Shown piece by piece: positions 8,501 to 15,309 of a stretch of 19,926 bases of DNA. The position numbers and the translations under genes were made by a program. Under the pieces are notes generated by a model that was not told the DNA's origin, made no database searches, and saw nothing but the letters and a program-made list of their open reading frames with translations. Origin of the DNA: Nitrospirota bacterium (lineage in GTDB: Bacteria; Nitrospirota; Nitrospiria; Nitrospirales; UBA8639); assembly GCA_029865515.1 (NCBI GenBank), contig JAOUGQ010000018.1, positions 1 through 19,926 on the forward strand, given 5' to 3'. Every line of letters starts with the position of its first letter. The stretch's first letter is position 1.

Positions 8501-8645
8501 GGATCTGGACCTGGACGGGGGTGAGGTCGGGGACCGCGTCGATGGTGAGGTTATTCAACGACCATAATCCGGAGGCGGTCACCAGGAGCAGGGCGACGAA
8601 GGTAAAAAACCGATATCGGAGCGAAAGGGTGAGAAGGCGTTCCAT
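5523..8645 (-). CDS. Heavy-metal RND efflux pump, CzcA-like inner-membrane transporter
   Basis: At 1,040 residues this is a full-length HME-RND protein, the proton-driven engine of a CzcCBA-type pump. It has the usual twelve-helix arrangement: TM1 at about 13-30, TM2-6 in roughly 340-500, a second half with TM8-12 near 860-1020, and two large periplasmic loops. The proton-relay helix reads AIDFGLLVDGSVVMIDNI (393-410). D395 and D401 match D402 and D408 of CzcA, and D408 replaces the usual Glu (CzcA E415). The DFG-x3-DG pattern, and QPIEMRFNELIAG in the porter domain, resemble divalent-cation pumps (Co, Zn, Cd) rather than CusA, whose relay helix differs. Substrate is inferred from this only. 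A long interrupted inverted repeat lies between czcB and this gene. No strong Shine-Dalgarno sequence is visible. Confidence 0.95.
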   Translation of the reverse strand: MERLLTLSLRYRFFTFVALLLVTASGLWSLNNLTIDAVPDLTPVQVQILTRSPALGPIEVEQFVTFPIETALSGIPGLQEVRSVSRYGLSAVTAIFEEHLDLYFVRQLVNERLTLATERIPAAYGRPVMGPLSTGLGEVYQFTLKGQGRSPMYLRTLLEWDIARRIRAVPGVVEVNIWGGETKQFQVVVDPSKLLAFNLTLKAVFDALAHNNVLAGGGYIEHEREQYLIKGEAMASTTTDLGQIVISHGPGGVPIFVRDVGEVKEGAALRMGAATRMGEGETVIGMVQMLAGANAQQVVERVKERVQEIQATLPPGVVIEPYYDRTLFVSKVIKTVRNNLLEGGLLVIAILFSFLGDFRAGFIVALAIPLSMLMAFTGMYQAGLSGNLMSLGAIDFGLLVDGSVVMIDNILRRLGNVTGQSREEKLETIQEAAREVLRPIVFAVGIIIIVYLPILSLLGLEGKMFRPMAMTVIFALAGSLLFAVGGVPVLAYWFARARPNHEETWLIRYLRRLYHPWLTLSLNRPAMVVIPGVVLFVLSLLIGSRLGIEFVPRLEEGDMAIQVWRLPSVSLTESVETALGVERALRQFPEVVQVVTRTGSPEVATDVMGIDMSDVFVILKPRNEWTTTTSKETLIEKFKAAVLEAVPGVGLSFTQPIEMRFNELIAGTRSDLAIKIFGEDLEVLRHQGDLVARTLEQVPGAADIKVEQVTGVPRIRVIVDRDQIGRYGLSAKDVLGILESARIGQTVGTVFQGQRRFDLIVRLSDDASAGPVALGNILIPTAHGELVPLSRVATIEVDEGPAQVSRQNIQRRLVVEANIRGRDLGSFVVEAQQVLRDHVTLPQGYYLEWGGQFKHLEEASRRLAVVVPITLLLIIAILSVIFGAIRPALLIFLNVPLALSGGIFALWMRGLPLSISAVIGCVALFGIAVLNGVVLVSRIQGLETEGLPTREAVAQGAMDRLRPVLMTALVASLGFLPMAVATSMGAEVQRPLATVVIGGLITSTALTLLIIPALYETLCRSRKQPAIPHEPPTNTASSGG

Positions 8646-8661
8646 TAACAGGACTCACTAG

Positions 8662-8725
8662 CGTGAAAAGGGAAAAGCAAAATGTTCAGGGGATGCTCCT
8701 CACAACTAACTTTTTTCTTTTCACG
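8662..8725. repeat. Interrupted inverted repeat between czcB and czcA
   Basis: The arms are CGTGAAAAGGGAAAAG (8662-8677) and CTTTTTTCTTTTCACG (8710-8725). They match at 14 of 16 positions and enclose 32 bases. In the minus-strand mRNA they could fold into a hairpin that ends 16 bases before the czcA start codon, filling almost the whole intergenic gap. Confidence 0.6.
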
Positions 8726-8727
8726 TC

Positions 8728-9918
8728 TCATTCCCCCTGAATGGAGGTTTTCATAATGGCATTCTTCAGGTCGAAGACGCCTTCGGTCACCACCCGCTCT
8801 CCTAACTTCAATCCTTGCTTAACTTCCACAAGCCCGCCGCCTTCCTGCCCTGTTTCGACAAACACGAAATCGTATCCGGTGTCCCGCTGAACGAACACGC
8901 CGCGCACGCCATCCAACATCGTCAAGGCTGACAGTGGAATGGATAAGACCGCCTGTTGTTGATCGATCAATCTCACTTCCACATATTCATTGGGTTTGAG
9001 GCGGCCCTTTGGGTTGGCAACGTCGAATCGCACGCGGATCGTCCGGGTGGTGGCATCGGCAACCGGGGCGATATAGGTGAGGCGGGCGGTGATGGGCTCT
9101 CCACCACGGGGAAGAACCTGGCCTTCATCGCCTTCCTGGAATCGACGGGCTTGTTCAATCGGTAAATTGGCAAACACCCACACGCGACTAGTATCCACAA
9201 TTTCAAATAACTCGTCTCCCGCCGCCACGCCCTGGCCAAGCACGATATTTTGACTCACGACGGTTCCACTGAGTGGAGCCCGGAGCAGGTATTTGTGCCC
9301 CTCCAGATGGCTACCATGCTCCAGCTGCTGGAGTTCTGCTTCGCTGAGTCCCATGTTCAGGAGTTTTTCTCGCACGTGTTGGTAAACGGCCTTGGCTTCA
9401 ATCTGCTGCCCGCGGTCCTCCAAAAACCGGCGTTGGGAGATAATATTCTCAGCCAGCAATTGTTTGGTCCGTGTGAAATTGCTATTCGCGACATCCAATT
9501 TGGATTTGGCAACCAGGTATTCCTGCACCAACTCATCCAGTCGCATGCTTTCCACGGCGGCAAGCGGTTGATTTTTTTTAACCCGATTCCCTAATTGCAC
9601 CATAATCTTGTCCACTTGACCGGGGATGCGGGACGACACTTTCGCCACTTGCGCGAGATCCAGCGCAACGTTGCCCGGGGCCGAGACCGAATGCGGGGTC
9701 AGGCGTTCTTTGACTTCTTCAATGCGAATGCGTTGACGGGCTTGCTCGGGGACCTGATCAACGTGAAACGTTTGTCCGGGGGCGGCCGCTTGAGCGGCCA
9801 CGTCCTTGTCGGGTGGAGTCGCCGCTGGTGGCTGTGAGTCGGAGCATCCTGTCAGGAAAAGACCGATCAGACAGAGAACAGGGAACCATCGCCAGTGAGT
9901 GTGATTCGGATTCTTCAT
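8728..9918 (-). CDS. RND efflux periplasmic adaptor lipoprotein (CzcB/CusB-like)
   Basis: This 396-residue membrane-fusion protein joins the inner-membrane pump to the outer-membrane channel. A lipoprotein signal ends in FLTGC with C25 as the lipidated residue. The biotinyl-lipoyl-like halves are visible as SSRIPGQVDKIMVQLGNRVK and RAPLSGTVVSQNIVLGQGV, flanking an alpha-hairpin (roughly 112-200). The beta-barrel (VWVFANLPIEQARRFQEGDE onward) and membrane-proximal domain follow. There is no long His-rich N-terminal metal-binding extension like that of Ralstonia CzcB, only HTHW. The gene lies 57 bases after the sensor-kinase gene. Its ribosome site (AAAAGGG) sits in the 3' arm of a small hairpin, CTTTTG and CAAAAG at 9927-9940. 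Confidence 0.93.
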   Translation of the reverse strand: MKNPNHTHWRWFPVLCLIGLFLTGCSDSQPPAATPPDKDVAAQAAAPGQTFHVDQVPEQARQRIRIEEVKERLTPHSVSAPGNVALDLAQVAKVSSRIPGQVDKIMVQLGNRVKKNQPLAAVESMRLDELVQEYLVAKSKLDVANSNFTRTKQLLAENIISQRRFLEDRGQQIEAKAVYQHVREKLLNMGLSEAELQQLEHGSHLEGHKYLLRAPLSGTVVSQNIVLGQGVAAGDELFEIVDTSRVWVFANLPIEQARRFQEGDEGQVLPRGGEPITARLTYIAPVADATTRTIRVRFDVANPKGRLKPNEYVEVRLIDQQQAVLSIPLSALTMLDGVRGVFVQRDTGYDFVFVETGQEGGGLVEVKQGLKLGERVVTEGVFDLKNAIMKTSIQGE

Positions 9919-9975
9919 GAATGGCCCTTTTGGACAAAAGATCTCTTAAGACAAAATACTATCATGGCGCTCATG

Positions 9976-11412
9976 TTAACGATGCTTCGCCCCGGTCGGG
10001 AACGTGATCGTAAATGTTGTGCCTTTTCCTACTTGACTGTGTGCCTCAATATGCCCTCCGTGGGCTTCCACAATCTCCTTGACGATCGCCAGTCCCAGTC
10101 CTGTCCCTCCTGATTGCCGATCCCGTGCCTGGTCGACTCGATAAAATCGCTCAAAGAGGTGAGGCAGATGTCGGGAGTCAATTCCCGGTCCTGTGTCCTC
10201 CACGGATAATCGGATCGACGTGTCATGGAAGCCGGCACGAACGGTGATCGTTCCGCCTGAGGGCGTATGCCTGAGTGCATTATCCAAAAGATTGATGAGC
10301 GCTTGTTTGAGCTGTGAGGCGTCTCCCATCAGAGGAGGAACGGGTTGACACTCAACCTTCAGGTGAATACCGCCTTCCTGAGCGAGCACCGATAACTCGC
10401 TCACCACTTCCTGGACAAGAGGGAGGAGGTCAAGGGTTTGCAGCACGAGGGGCGGACGATCGCCGGCGAATTGTGCCAGGGTGAGGAGGGATTTGGTCAT
10501 GGCCGTAAGTCGATCGACTTCAGTTAGGTTGGAGATAATGGTTTCCCGATACTCCTCTGCCGATCGTGTCCGTTGCAAGCTGACCTCGAAATTGCCTTTC
10601 ATCGCCGTTAACGGGGTTTTCAGTTCATGAGCCGCATCGGCCACAAAGCGGCGTTGTCCTTCGAAGACCTGTTGCAAGCGGTCCAACATGCTGTTAAAGG
10701 TCCGGGCGAGGCGTTGAAATTCCGCATAAGGGGCGGTGAGCGTCAGGCGGGTGGACAGGGTCTGGCCCGAAATAGTTTCCGCCGTCTGGCTCAAGGCTTC
10801 CACGGGTGCCAGGGCTTCACCTGCCAGCCGCCCGCTTCCCCACCAGGCAAACAGGAGCAAAACAGCAGAGGCGCCACAGAGCAGCCATGCCAGCCACTGA
10901 AGGGTTTCCTGAATATATTGCAAAGATTTTTCCGTTTGCAAAATAAATCGTCCGTGATCTTCTATGGCAAGAGGAATCGAGATGCGGCGAATGTGTGGAT
11001 GGCCCGGATCGTCAAGGGTTTCAAAGACGGTTTCTCCTTTGAGGACTTGAGTGATGATCTGAGAAGCCACTGGAAGCCGGGTCTCTGTGCTCTGGCCACT
11101 CCAGAGAATATGGCCGGTGGCATCCAGGATGGCACTGTAGCGGATGGCCTGTTGTAACTCCTCTTCGTCATCAAATTTTTCAAATCCGTCCTCATGCTCA
11201 TTTTCAGCTTTTCGGTGGGGAGCCACATGAACATGACCGGTCGCGAGTTCCACGCGCTGACTTTCCTCCTGGGCGAGCATCACCAGTTCTTCATCAATAT
11301 GGTGATGCAAAATTGTCGAAAGTCCCAGGTACAGGAGCAGGCTGAAGAGGCATAAGAGGAGCACGATAAAGGTGAGGGCGACACGACGTATACGAGCACG
11401 AAAGGCCTGCAT
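9976..11412 (-). CDS. Sensor histidine kinase, probable heavy-metal sensor (CusS/CzcS-like)
   Basis: The 478-residue kinase has TM1 (11-32), a periplasmic domain (33-170), TM2 (171-192), HAMP (about 193-250), HisKA with ADAAHELKTPLT (phosphorylated H262) and a HATPase domain. The latter shows an N box (INLLDNALRHTP), G1 (EDTGPGI, 405-411), an F box (LFERFYR) and G2 (GGTGLGLAIVKEI). The periplasmic loop begins with HHH at 36-38. It continues with a segment rich in His and acidic residues (H60, H62, H66, E70, E72, H73, E74, D75, then D81-E85) that could bind metal ions. It lies 3 bases after the response regulator gene and directly before the pump genes, so it probably controls them. Confidence 0.93.
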   Translation of the reverse strand: MQAFRARIRRVALTFIVLLLCLFSLLLYLGLSTILHHHIDEELVMLAQEESQRVELATGHVHVAPHRKAENEHEDGFEKFDDEEELQQAIRYSAILDATGHILWSGQSTETRLPVASQIITQVLKGETVFETLDDPGHPHIRRISIPLAIEDHGRFILQTEKSLQYIQETLQWLAWLLCGASAVLLLFAWWGSGRLAGEALAPVEALSQTAETISGQTLSTRLTLTAPYAEFQRLARTFNSMLDRLQQVFEGQRRFVADAAHELKTPLTAMKGNFEVSLQRTRSAEEYRETIISNLTEVDRLTAMTKSLLTLAQFAGDRPPLVLQTLDLLPLVQEVVSELSVLAQEGGIHLKVECQPVPPLMGDASQLKQALINLLDNALRHTPSGGTITVRAGFHDTSIRLSVEDTGPGIDSRHLPHLFERFYRVDQARDRQSGGTGLGLAIVKEIVEAHGGHIEAHSQVGKGTTFTITFPTGAKHR

Positions 11413-11415
11413 GCG

Positions 11416-12093
11416 TTAGGCCTCCGGGATCTTCAGGACATAGCCGACCCCGCGCACGGTATGGATAAGCTGCGGAGAAAAGTCCCTATCCATTTTGCTG
11501 CGCAAAGTTTTAATGTGCACATCCACAATGTTAGTGACCGACTCATAATGAATATCCCACACATGTTCGGTAATGGCCGTCCGGGTTAATACCCGTCCCG
11601 TATTTCTCATGAGATACTCCAGAAGCGAATATTCTTTGTTGGTCATGGCAATGGGCTGGCCCGCCCTCCAGACGCGGTGGGAAACCGGATCCAGCTCCAG
11701 ATCAGCGATCTTGAGGTGAGGGGTAGGCTGGGCACTGCCTCGCCGGAGAAGCGCTCTAATGCGTGCAAGTAATTCGGCAAAGGCAAACGGTTTCGTCAAA
11801 TAATCATCCGCCCCGGTATCAAGACCGGTAACTCGATCTTCAACCGCCTCTCGTGCCGTTAACAGAAGAATGGGCGTCGTCTGTCGTTGCGCCCGAAGCC
11901 GGCGGCAGACGTCAAACCCGTTCAGCTTGGGTAACATGATATCCAGAATGATCACGTCATAGGGTGTGGTCTCCGCCATGGCCAACCCCATCTCCCCGTC
12001 CGTGGCAAGATCGACAGCATACCGTTCCTCGCGTAAGCCTTTCACAATAAACCCCGAAACACTTGAATCATCTTCGACTAAAAGAATACGCAT
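11416..12093 (-). CDS. OmpR-family response regulator (CusR/CzcR-like)
   Basis: The protein starts MRILLVEDD and has a receiver domain with the acidic pair D8/D9 (after E7), phospho-acceptor D51 (VIILDIMLPKLNGFD), T79 in LLLTAR and K101 (LTKPF). A winged-helix domain follows, with the OmpR-type ending IKTLRSKMDRDFSPQLIHTVRGVGYVL. The chosen ATG at 12093 gives the canonical start; an in-frame GTG at 12102 would add three residues. The gene lies 17-26 bases after the DUF2231 gene and 3 bases before the kinase gene. Its likely binding site is the set of 11-bp-spaced ATGAAG repeats near 13103-13130. Confidence 0.95.
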   Translation of the reverse strand: MRILLVEDDSSVSGFIVKGLREERYAVDLATDGEMGLAMAETTPYDVIILDIMLPKLNGFDVCRRLRAQRQTTPILLLTAREAVEDRVTGLDTGADDYLTKPFAFAELLARIRALLRRGSAQPTPHLKIADLELDPVSHRVWRAGQPIAMTNKEYSLLEYLMRNTGRVLTRTAITEHVWDIHYESVTNIVDVHIKTLRSKMDRDFSPQLIHTVRGVGYVLKIPEA

Positions 12094-12119
12094 CGGTCCC
12101 ACGCTGAGAATTTGGACTG

Positions 12120-12596
12120 TTATGGCCGGATGTGCTCCGTTGCCACATTGAGCCCGGCTTTGTGAGTGATGGCAACTCCCGCTCCCTGCTCATAGACCAG
12201 GTCTCCGCCATAGTGCCCTGTGGCGCTTAGTGTGCCTAATCCAATCGCTGCAATCAAAAAATACGGGACCAGTGCCTTCTGCGTAAATTGGTTCCGTATT
12301 ATCAGACGACCCAAGAGGAGCACTCCGAAAATTCCCAAGGTGATGAAGGCGAGCGTCTCGTGTGTCTCAATCATCGATTCAGCAATCCCGGCCTTTTCAG
12401 CAGCTTCTTCCGCCCAGTCGCCGGCAATGGCGGCGGCCACCCCTCCGAGAAGACCGAGGATGAGCAGCCATAACGCCCCCTCACGGAAACTGTCCCGTTT
12501 GAACCAGGCTCCTGCGGCATCAAATAGCACACTGGTGAAGAGTAAAGCGATGGGGAAATGGACTAACATGGGATGTAGGGGCAGCAGATCCAACAT
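12120..12596 (-). CDS. DUF2231-domain four-helix membrane protein
   Basis: The 158-residue protein has four hydrophobic segments (about 12-30, 41-59, 82-100, 108-126). It carries the DUF2231 signatures LHPMLVHFPIALL (7-19, H8 and H13) and SATGHYGGDLVYEQGAGV (124-141, H128). Conserved histidines in or next to helices suggest a haem- or metal-binding membrane protein, but the family has no proven function. AGGAGG lies 4 bases before the ATG. It is the first gene of the six-gene metal operon. There is little room for its own promoter, since only 40 bases separate it from a terminator hairpin. Confidence 0.88.
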   Translation of the reverse strand: MLDLLPLHPMLVHFPIALLFTSVLFDAAGAWFKRDSFREGALWLLILGLLGGVAAAIAGDWAEEAAEKAGIAESMIETHETLAFITLGIFGVLLLGRLIIRNQFTQKALVPYFLIAAIGLGTLSATGHYGGDLVYEQGAGVAITHKAGLNVATEHIRP

Positions 12597-12636
12597 AATT
12601 CCTCCTGTGTGTCGTCAGTCTTGAAAAAAGTAAGAA

Positions 12637-12668
12637 GAGGCCCCACACATCTTGGCGCATGGGGCCTC
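12637..12668 (-). terminator. Terminator/attenuator hairpin after the PepSY gene
   Basis: A perfect 9-bp stem, GAGGCCCCA (12637-12645) with TGGGGCCTC (12660-12668), is followed on the minus strand by TTCTTACTTTTTT. This fits an intrinsic terminator just after the PepSY stop codon and 40 bases before the DUF2231 start codon. Confidence 0.75.
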
Positions 12669-12676
12669 CGGGTCTC

Positions 12677-13033
12677 TTAGGATTTTTCAGAATCCTTGTC
12701 AGACGCTTCCTTTTCGTGCTCATCCTGGTCCTCTAGTTCAGAACTCAGGATTTTTCCGGATTGGGCGTCAATCTCGAATTCCCGGGTTTCACCCGAGGCA
12801 TTGACGATTTCGACCTCATAGACCGCCTTCCCGTCTTCACTTTCCAGTTCGGCTTCCAGGACCTTCCCTGGAAATTGAGAGGTTGCGGTTTTGATGGCCT
12901 CTTCCATGGTGACCGACGTTGCCAAATTGGCCACGTCAACTTTTTCTTTGCCATCATGACTCATAGCCATTCCGAATGAGGTGAGCACCAGCGCGATGGC
13001 ACCTAAAAACCCGGCTGTGATGAAACGCTCCAT
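12677..13033 (-). CDS. Secreted PepSY-domain protein
   Basis: The 118-residue protein has a signal peptide (about 1-24). A single PepSY unit follows (about 40-96): MEEAIKTATSQFPGKVLEAELESEDGKAVYEVEIV, then a second strand pair ending in DAQSGKILSSE. The tail (about 97-118) is strongly acidic. PepSY domains are periplasmic or extracytoplasmic modules, known as inhibitors of secreted peptidases, and small ones are frequent beside two-component and metal-efflux genes. A metal-buffering or kinase-accessory role here is inference. AAGGAGG lies 7 bases before the ATG. A promoter with three 11-bp-spaced hexamers sits about 55 bases upstream, and a strong hairpin follows the stop. Confidence 0.88.
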   Translation of the reverse strand: MERFITAGFLGAIALVLTSFGMAMSHDGKEKVDVANLATSVTMEEAIKTATSQFPGKVLEAELESEDGKAVYEVEIVNASGETREFEIDAQSGKILSSELEDQDEHEKEASDKDSEKS

Positions 13034-13369
13034 GATAGAACCTCCTTAGTGAAACATTGATGAATCAACCATCTGTCCATAAAGAGAGCATACGAGGTCC
13101 GGATGAAGGGGCCATGAAGCCAATATGAAGATTTTTTCATCTTTTCAGGAGATGGCAAGGGGGAGAGCAAAAGATAGGTCTTTGTTGGCAAAACGAAACA
13201 TCTCGGTTCTTGCAGAATGGGGGAGGGCGACATACGGAGTTGGGGTGGGGCGGTCTAGGGGGTTTGCGGAATCTGGCCGCTCGGTTTGGATGGAATGAGG
13301 CAACGGAACCAAGGCCCGCTGCCTGCCAGGGCGAGTATTGGAGGAAATGCTGCGAAAGAAAAGATGGTG
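13034..13369. other. 336-base gap upstream of the PepSY gene
   Basis: No gene is supported here. The half next to the PepSY gene holds its promoter and the ATGAAG repeats. The distal part, 13219-13262, is strikingly G-rich on the plus strand, with runs of five, three, four, four and five G. No clear terminator for the beta-barrel gene ending at 13370 was found. Confidence 0.5.
13087..13130 (-). promoter_or_regulatory. Activator-type promoter of the PepSY gene with three 11-bp-spaced hexamers
   Basis: ATGAAG occurs at 13103, 13114 and 13125 (CTTCAT on the transcribed strand), exactly 11 bp apart with 5-base spacers. Ten bases downstream lies TATGCT (13092-13087), a reasonable -10, while the -35 position (ATGGCC) is poor. 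Direct hexamers at 11-bp period covering the -35 are the known layout of PhoB- and PhoP-type boxes for OmpR-family regulators. The regulator encoded at 11416-12093 is the obvious candidate. Confidence 0.55.
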
Positions 13370-14140
13370 TCAAAACCCGACGGATAAGCCAACTGTCCCA
13401 GTGATAACCGACCGATCGGACGGTCCCACAAACTCTGTTCCCAATCCTCCATCCAACACGATGCGGGAACTCAGTTGATGCCGTACCCCGATTTCTATCC
13501 CGGTATTGTTGCGCTGGTGCACGAGATCGGATTGACGGGTATAGACATCGACGATGAGCGTCTCGCGAAAGCGGTGCGGATAGCCAATCGGATAGCTAAC
13601 GGCCGCCACCAGGCGATAGGTCCCGTCCCGTTCACGGTCCTGGGGAGAGCCCAGCACGGTATAGCCGGCGTTGACGTGGAAGCGGAGTCGCCCGAATGAC
13701 CGGGTGAGAATTCCGGTCATCTGCGTATCAACGCCTTTCGATCGCACACCGGTTGGAAAATCCGCTTCGAGACGCACGGCGAACGCAGGGAGAGTCAGCG
13801 TTTCGGTGTTGAAGTTGTAAAGGACGCCCAGATGAAGATCGCCGGATTTATTCGAGCCCCTCACCGTGTGTGGCTCGGTAAAAATATCGCTCTGAATTTC
13901 GATCTGCGTGTTCCGGAAGGCGCCGTAGATGATCTGCGGCTGAAAAATAAACTGGGTTTTGCCTTTTCGTCGGTCGTTGACACGCACCCCGCTTTCGAGT
14001 CCGATCTCTCCCTGGGGAATGGCATAGGCGTCCTCCATCTGAATCGGCCGGTTCGGGTCGAGATTGTCATGGTCGAGTGCCCGGGCTGACAGTGGCCAAA
14101 AAATCAGCAACACGAGTGCGAGGGAAATCATCAGTTTCAT
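13370..14140 (-). CDS. Predicted outer-membrane beta-barrel (transporter-like) protein
   Basis: The protein opens with a signal peptide ending LSARALD. A conserved-looking segment (RPIQMEDAYAIPQGEIGLESG) then precedes about ten to twelve amphipathic strands separated by short turns, and it ends in GLSVGF with a terminal Phe. The layout resembles the MetA-pathway/phenol-degradation transporter family (PF13557-like) of barrels, but this is by pattern only. The ATG at 14140 is chosen because GAGG lies 10 bases before it. The in-frame ATG at 14149 would leave only one base after the same motif. The gene follows the lipoprotein gene after a gap of only 12 bases, so the two are surely co-transcribed and probably work together in the outer membrane. 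Confidence 0.75.
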   Translation of the reverse strand: MKLMISLALVLLIFWPLSARALDHDNLDPNRPIQMEDAYAIPQGEIGLESGVRVNDRRKGKTQFIFQPQIIYGAFRNTQIEIQSDIFTEPHTVRGSNKSGDLHLGVLYNFNTETLTLPAFAVRLEADFPTGVRSKGVDTQMTGILTRSFGRLRFHVNAGYTVLGSPQDRERDGTYRLVAAVSYPIGYPHRFRETLIVDVYTRQSDLVHQRNNTGIEIGVRHQLSSRIVLDGGLGTEFVGPSDRSVITGTVGLSVGF

Positions 14141-14152
14141 ACGTGGCATGCC

Positions 14153-15118
14153 TCAATGTTGACTGTGCGGAAACGGTGATTCATGAAGAACCATTGGATT
14201 GGTCGCATCGGCGCTCGCCAGGTAATAGCTGTCGAGCACCCGGTAGATTTCCTTACGTTTCGCGTCCCATGTCGGTAGCTGATCACTGGCGAGAATGTCA
14301 CTGATCGTGTCGTGCAACATGTGGAGATTATCGAAAATATTTGCAATGGCCGGATACTGTTCTGCAAAGCGCGGACTATACTCGGCGACCAGCGGCATGA
14401 AGGTCCACTGAACCGGCGGGTGTTCCAGATAGTGGTGGTAGGTGTTCAGGATTGGTTGGACGGCCTGTTGCTTGGCCGGGAGATCGGGCGCCGCACTCAG
14501 CGGATCATAGACGGCCACTTGGAGATAGTGATAGGCCCAGATCGTGGCATTGAAAAGCGGGAACGTTTCCCGGAATGTCTTGGAATAGGGGAAGCGATCC
14601 AACCGTTGGTGATCGAGGCGTTGAGGGGTCATGGCGTAGGGACTGTCTTGATAATAGGCCAGGACGTTGAGAATGGCCCGGTCCTTCTCTGCCGGCGAGA
14701 GATCCGACACATAAATATCATAAGTCGAGCGATGGAGTGCATGGGCCTCGTCGAACGTGTTTTGCGCCCGCCAGGCCAACTTCATGTAGGTCGGAGCAAT
14801 GGCTTCTTCATTGGGCGGAAGGATGGGACGGGACGCAATGAACCTAAGGGTCTCCTTGCGTGCCTTATCTTCGATCGTCGACACGTTGTTCGCACCCGTT
14901 AGGAGAAGGCTTTCGTAAAGATTGGAATGCCCGAAGTCGATGCCGTTAAAATCTATATCGAGTTCCTTGAGGTTGTCCCGCAGCGAGAAGTTCCAGAGGG
15001 CACGGTAATAAAACCGCTTATCCCGTTGCTCAAATTGTTCGCACGCTGTGAGGGGAAGGGTTATCCACACCACGATCCCCAACACAAGAGCAGACAGCCG
15101 CCACTGCTTGGTCTTCAC
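14153..15118 (-). CDS. Unrecognised lipoprotein, about 320 residues
   Basis: I do not recognise this family. The N-terminus is a lipoprotein signal (KQWRLSALVLGIVVWITLPLTAC), so the mature protein would be anchored by its Cys. The rest is soluble, helical and rich in Tyr, His and Trp, with repeated helix-like units (for example RAILNVLAYYQDSPYAMTPQ and YHHYLEHPPVQWTFMPLVAEY). There is no barrel pattern and no enzyme motif I can name. The GTG at 15118 is the best start, because AGGA lies 8 bases upstream. A TTG at 15124 would sit only 2 bases from that motif. The gene is paired with the downstream beta-barrel gene and transcribed from a likely promoter near 15200. Placement beside the metal locus hints at an envelope role, nothing more. 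Confidence 0.75.
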   Translation of the reverse strand: MKTKQWRLSALVLGIVVWITLPLTACEQFEQRDKRFYYRALWNFSLRDNLKELDIDFNGIDFGHSNLYESLLLTGANNVSTIEDKARKETLRFIASRPILPPNEEAIAPTYMKLAWRAQNTFDEAHALHRSTYDIYVSDLSPAEKDRAILNVLAYYQDSPYAMTPQRLDHQRLDRFPYSKTFRETFPLFNATIWAYHYLQVAVYDPLSAAPDLPAKQQAVQPILNTYHHYLEHPPVQWTFMPLVAEYSPRFAEQYPAIANIFDNLHMLHDTISDILASDQLPTWDAKRKEIYRVLDSYYLASADATNPMVLHESPFPHSQH

Positions 15119-15200
15119 TCTCAAAGTCCTTTCGCAGACTATCGTGTCATCACCCGGCGATAGAGGAGCGCGTCACATTAAAGTTGTCGGGGACATAGCC

Positions 15201-15209
15201 ATCATAGCA
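15201..15209 (-). promoter_or_regulatory. Possible extended -10 promoter of the lipoprotein/beta-barrel unit
   Basis: Read on the minus strand, TGC directly precedes TATGAT (15206-15201), an extended -10 motif. The matching -35 is poor. Transcription from about 15194 would give a leader of about 75 bases. Confidence 0.3.
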
Positions 15210-15309
15210 ACCAATGAGCCACAGCATCATCCACCCGATACCTCAAACACGCCGGGGTATTGGGAAGAGAGAAGGGAAGAGAGAACGCGAGATAAGTTGA
15301 GATTGGCGT

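Noticed and set aside
5523..8645. Many long open frames on the plus strand opposite the pump gene, the longest 189 codons.
   Set aside because: They are antisense shadows of a high-GC coding region, with low-complexity Arg/Pro-rich products and no ribosome sites.
15265..15300. GAGA-rich purine stretch near ychF.
   Set aside because: It has no regular period or pairing partner; probably composition only.
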